Source of the DNA: an uncultured Eubacterium sp.
GTDB taxonomy: Bacteria > Bacillota > Clostridia > Oscillospirales > Acutalibacteraceae
NCBI GenBank assembly: GCA_944380635.1
Contig: CALWID010000014.1
Location: 1 to 58,042, forward strand
Direction: 5' to 3'
Length of the DNA: 58,042 nt
In this document: piece by piece, positions 56,195-58,042 of the stretch
Numbering within the stretch: the stretch's first letter is position 1
Layout: the number at the start of each line of letters is the position of its first letter
Translations under genes and position numbers: made by a program
The notes under the pieces: generated by a model
What the model was told of the DNA's origin: nothing
Database searches by the model: none
What the model saw: only the letters and a program-made list of their open reading frames with translations

Positions 56195-56916
56195 TTATCT
56201 CTCCTCATTTTTAATTGAACTAACTAGCTGCTCCACATTAATACTTTCCGTTTTCAAGCCGTGATTCAATAACTCGTTTATTTTAGTATTAATTTGGATC
56301 ATTATACTATTTTTTAAGGCATCTTTTTGTCTATTTTCTTTTTGGTTTATTTCCTCCACCCTATCATAAAACTCTTTTAGCAACATTTCATCACATTGTA
56401 GTTTTCCTAAAAGTTGAGATTTAAAAAGTTTCATATAGTACGGGAAATATATTTTATCTTCATCAGTCATTTGTTTAATTGACAATTTACCATTTAAGAC
56501 CAAAAAATATTTACATAAGCTTGACATAACAGGATTTTCATAATAACTGCTTATATAAAGAACTATAAATCTGTATAAATTCAAATCTGTATTCTCTTTG
56601 AACATATCTTTTTTCATTAAATCAATAACAATAGAGATATAATCGGTTTTTTCGGCATCTAAATCCATAGTTCCAAGCATATCATCTCTTTGTAGGAGAT
56701 AATGGGCTCTATCTAACTGTTCTTGAAAATCAATTTCGTTTTCAATTTTATCATTAAAAACAGAATCAAATAAAAATTTATATTTATCATTGGGCAGAGC
56801 CTGTCCACTTTCATATAAGCGAATATATGTATCTAAAGTAGGTCGGGAAATATTTAATGTATTGGCAAATTGAGTTAGTGTGATACCATATTTTTTAAGT
56901 GTTTCTTTAATCATAA
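56195..56916 (-). CDS. HTH-type regulator at the head of the CBASS operon
   Basis: 240 residues from the ATG at 56916, with AAGGTGATAATT upstream; an in-frame ATG 43 bases earlier lies within the promoter. The N-terminus is an XRE-like helix-turn-helix (about 5-45): KYGITLTQFANTLNISRPTLDTYIRLYESG. The rest (60-240) is alpha-helical and charged, with HYLLQRDDMLGTMDLDAEK and a long amphipathic C-terminal helix; no protease or sensor motif visible. It is first in the operon and 3 bases before the CD-NTase gene, so it probably represses the system. Known CBASS regulators of the CapW (WYL) or CapH/CapP type look different, so the class may be new. Confidence 0.82.
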
Positions 56917-56932
56917 TTATCACCTTGTAAAG

Positions 56933-56968
56933 AATAGCATAAAATTGTAAAATTGTCAATATCTTTAC
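56933..56968 (-). promoter_or_regulatory. Promoter and TTGTAAA boxes of the CBASS operon
   Basis: On the minus strand TTGACA (56959-56954) and TATTCT (56938-56933) with a 17-bp spacer. The plus strand shows TTGTAAAG at about 56928-56935, TTGTAAAATTGT at 56945-56956, and its inverted form CTTTACAT at 56963-56970. These repeated TTGTAAA elements straddle the promoter and are candidate operators for the HTH protein encoded next. Confidence 0.6.
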
Positions 56969-56969
56969 A

Positions 56970-57307
56970 TTTTTGCATTATTTTTATATGCTTTCTTATA
57001 TTTCTTTCCTTGTTTTGTAAAAATATAAAATCAATACAATCCTTCGCATCCAAGGGTACTAAGATTATGTCAGTAAGGTAAGATCACGACTCAAATCACT
57101 TTTTGATTTTACCCGGTCCTTTAAATTACCACAAATTTCATCTATTGAGTACGATGAAAACGCTACTAGTTGCCCTGTATCCTAAAAAGGCAAGAAAAGA
57201 CATAACTTCATCCTCTATCTTTCTAATTTTTTGTCATTTCTTTAATTTTCTTGTCGCTTTTTTACTTCTTCAACTGTTATATATTATGAAAGGGATAAAT
57301 ACATTAT
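56970..57307. other. Island region without a recognisable gene
   Basis: About 340 bases between the regulator promoter and the integrase remnant. It is AT-rich and broken by stops in all frames that could match a known protein. Short open frames exist on both strands, but none has a convincing start site or family. It is probably decayed DNA of the mobile element. Confidence 0.5.
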
Positions 57308-57832
57308 TTACACAGCAAAGAACATCTTGTTTCTCGGATGCTGTAAATCTAATATTTCACAAGTTTTGCTCGTGCTGATATGTGTATATATTTGCGTAGT
57401 CGCAATGGAACTGTGCCCGAGGAACTACTGAATATATCTAATGTCTACATCTTCATTGTGCAGCTCGGTTGCGAAAGCGTGTCTGAACATATGCAGTGTA
57501 ATATGCGGCGGGGCGCCAACAGCATTTGCGTAATTATTAACCATATATCGTATAGACTGCTCAGACAATCGGTTACCTAATCTGTTTATCAAAAGATAAT
57601 CTGTAAAATGCTTTTACACAGGCAATTTTTCGTTTTGCGCTTTCGGGCTTGTATAAGCTGTGAAGCATAGTGATATATGAATTGAGTTCGTTTTATTGAA
57701 ACAGTCGCGCTGCTTCATATAATCACACAACTGCTTTAAATCAAATTTGTATGCCTTAACGTTGAGTTGTTTAACCCTTTCACTGCTTTGCAGACAGTCA
57801 AATATTTGTCCTTATCGCTAATTAAATTAAAC
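57308..57832 (-). pseudogene. Tyrosine recombinase (integrase) pseudogene
   Basis: Reading the minus strand: a GGAGGA site and ATG at 57832 open a frame that stops early; after a frameshift an SAM-like N-terminal core-binding piece appears (LNVKAYKFDLKQLCDYMKQR). After further loss of frame, a catalytic C-terminal piece reads NRLSEQSIRYMVNNYAN, LHMFRHAFATELHNEDVDIR, then an in-frame TAG (57425-57427), then FLGHSSIATTQIYTHIS with the His and the Tyr nucleophile. It is therefore an integrase with a short N-terminus and at least two inactivating mutations. The usual first catalytic Arg region is missing. It identifies the 51.7-57.8 kb segment as a former mobile element that can no longer excise itself. 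Confidence 0.82.
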
Positions 57833-57842
57833 ATAAAAAATC

Positions 57843-57874
57843 CTCCGTATAATGATAAGTTCATTATTACGGAG
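57843..57874. repeat. Inverted repeat upstream of the integrase remnant
   Basis: CTCCGTATAATGA (57843-57855) mirrors TTCATTATTACGGAG (57860-57874) with one unpaired T. It covers the integrase ribosome site on the minus strand, so it is either an RNA hairpin limiting its translation or a remnant of an element end. Confidence 0.55.
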
Positions 57875-58042
57875 AATACAATATTGGTCGACAGGTTTGG
57901 GCAAAATCAAAAATGTTATTTTTTATCATGAAATTTTGCGAAATAGATTGACAAACATTAATATTTTATATAGCGTTAAATGTATAAATCAGTATATATT
58001 TTTCGAAAAAATATATTAATAAAGGATAATATCTAATTATCT
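57875..58042. other. AT-rich window end
   Basis: No gene visible. TTGACA at 57948-57953 with a weak -10 (TATAGC) near 57970 could start a plus-strand transcript leaving the window. No clear copy of the tRNA-Ala 3' end, which would mark the far attachment site, is present. Confidence 0.4.

Noticed and set aside
57103-57378. 91-codon plus-strand frame with hydrophobic stretch
   Set aside because: It starts without a ribosome site and its second half is antisense to the integrase remnant; the hydrophobicity comes from AT-rich DNA.

Overview
The window looks like chromosome from a low-GC Gram-positive bacterium of the class Clostridia, most likely a gut Oscillospirales/Ruminococcaceae-type organism. 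The evidence is AGGAGG-type ribosome binding sites, a Firmicutes-type LexA and SecA, PPi-linked pyruvate phosphate dikinase, a MetH split into two proteins, VanRSY- and BceRSAB-like envelope-stress modules, and a MITE-like intergenic repeat of the kind common in clostridial genomes. The assignment rests on gene families only; there is no rRNA in the window.

Layout. 1-5.6 kb: the end of ppdK, secA and a lipoprotein. 5.7-7.3 kb: a MATE exporter behind a structured, terminator-bearing leader. 7.4-12.4 kb: a response regulator, sensor kinase and VanY-like carboxypeptidase, then two small membrane proteins. 12.5-14.8 kb: a MarR regulator with a C-terminal cysteine cluster and a minimal SufC/SufB pair. 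14.9-18.1 kb: a GH3 glycosidase and an AraC regulator. 18.2-22.9 kb, minus strand: DegV, a membrane protein, a HAD phosphatase, dCMP deaminase, Mrp and LexA. 23-28.5 kb: tRNA-Met, tRNA-Glu, a MITE, asparaginase, and the glycolytic genes pgk, tpiA and gpmI. 28.7-39.8 kb: regulators, a heterodimeric ABC exporter, envelope-type proteins, a Mor-like regulator behind a tandem repeat, and an ECF sigma factor. 39.9-44.4 kb: a BceAB-RS type antibiotic-sensing cassette. 44.6-50.7 kb: metH, its reactivation domain, metF, rplM, rpsI and a DUF362 gene. 51-58 kb: an XRE regulator, a damaged tRNA-Ala, a defence operon and a decayed integrase.

The main accessory system lies on the minus strand from 51.7 to 56.9 kb: HTH regulator, CD-NTase (cGAS-like), Cap2 (E2-E1 fusion), Cap3 (JAMM protease), a Cap15-like two-TM beta-barrel effector, and an unrecognised multi-pass membrane protein. 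I read this as a type II CBASS anti-phage operon with an extra membrane component. It sits between a disrupted tRNA-Ala and a tyrosine-recombinase pseudogene, so it is probably an immobilised genomic island. The BceAB-RS cassette is a second acquired block: it is flanked by 58-bp direct repeats and is very rich in GATC, a tetranucleotide nearly absent from the rest of the window.

The most novel-looking signal is an RNA one. Two unlinked genes, the response regulator at 7509 and mrp at 22126 (opposite strands), share a 5' leader made of a 12-bp hairpin whose 9-nt loop is complementary to a segment abutting the Shine-Dalgarno sequence. The loop pairing covaries between the copies, and the spacing to the start codon is identical. 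This suggests an H-type pseudoknot translational regulator that I cannot match to a named class.
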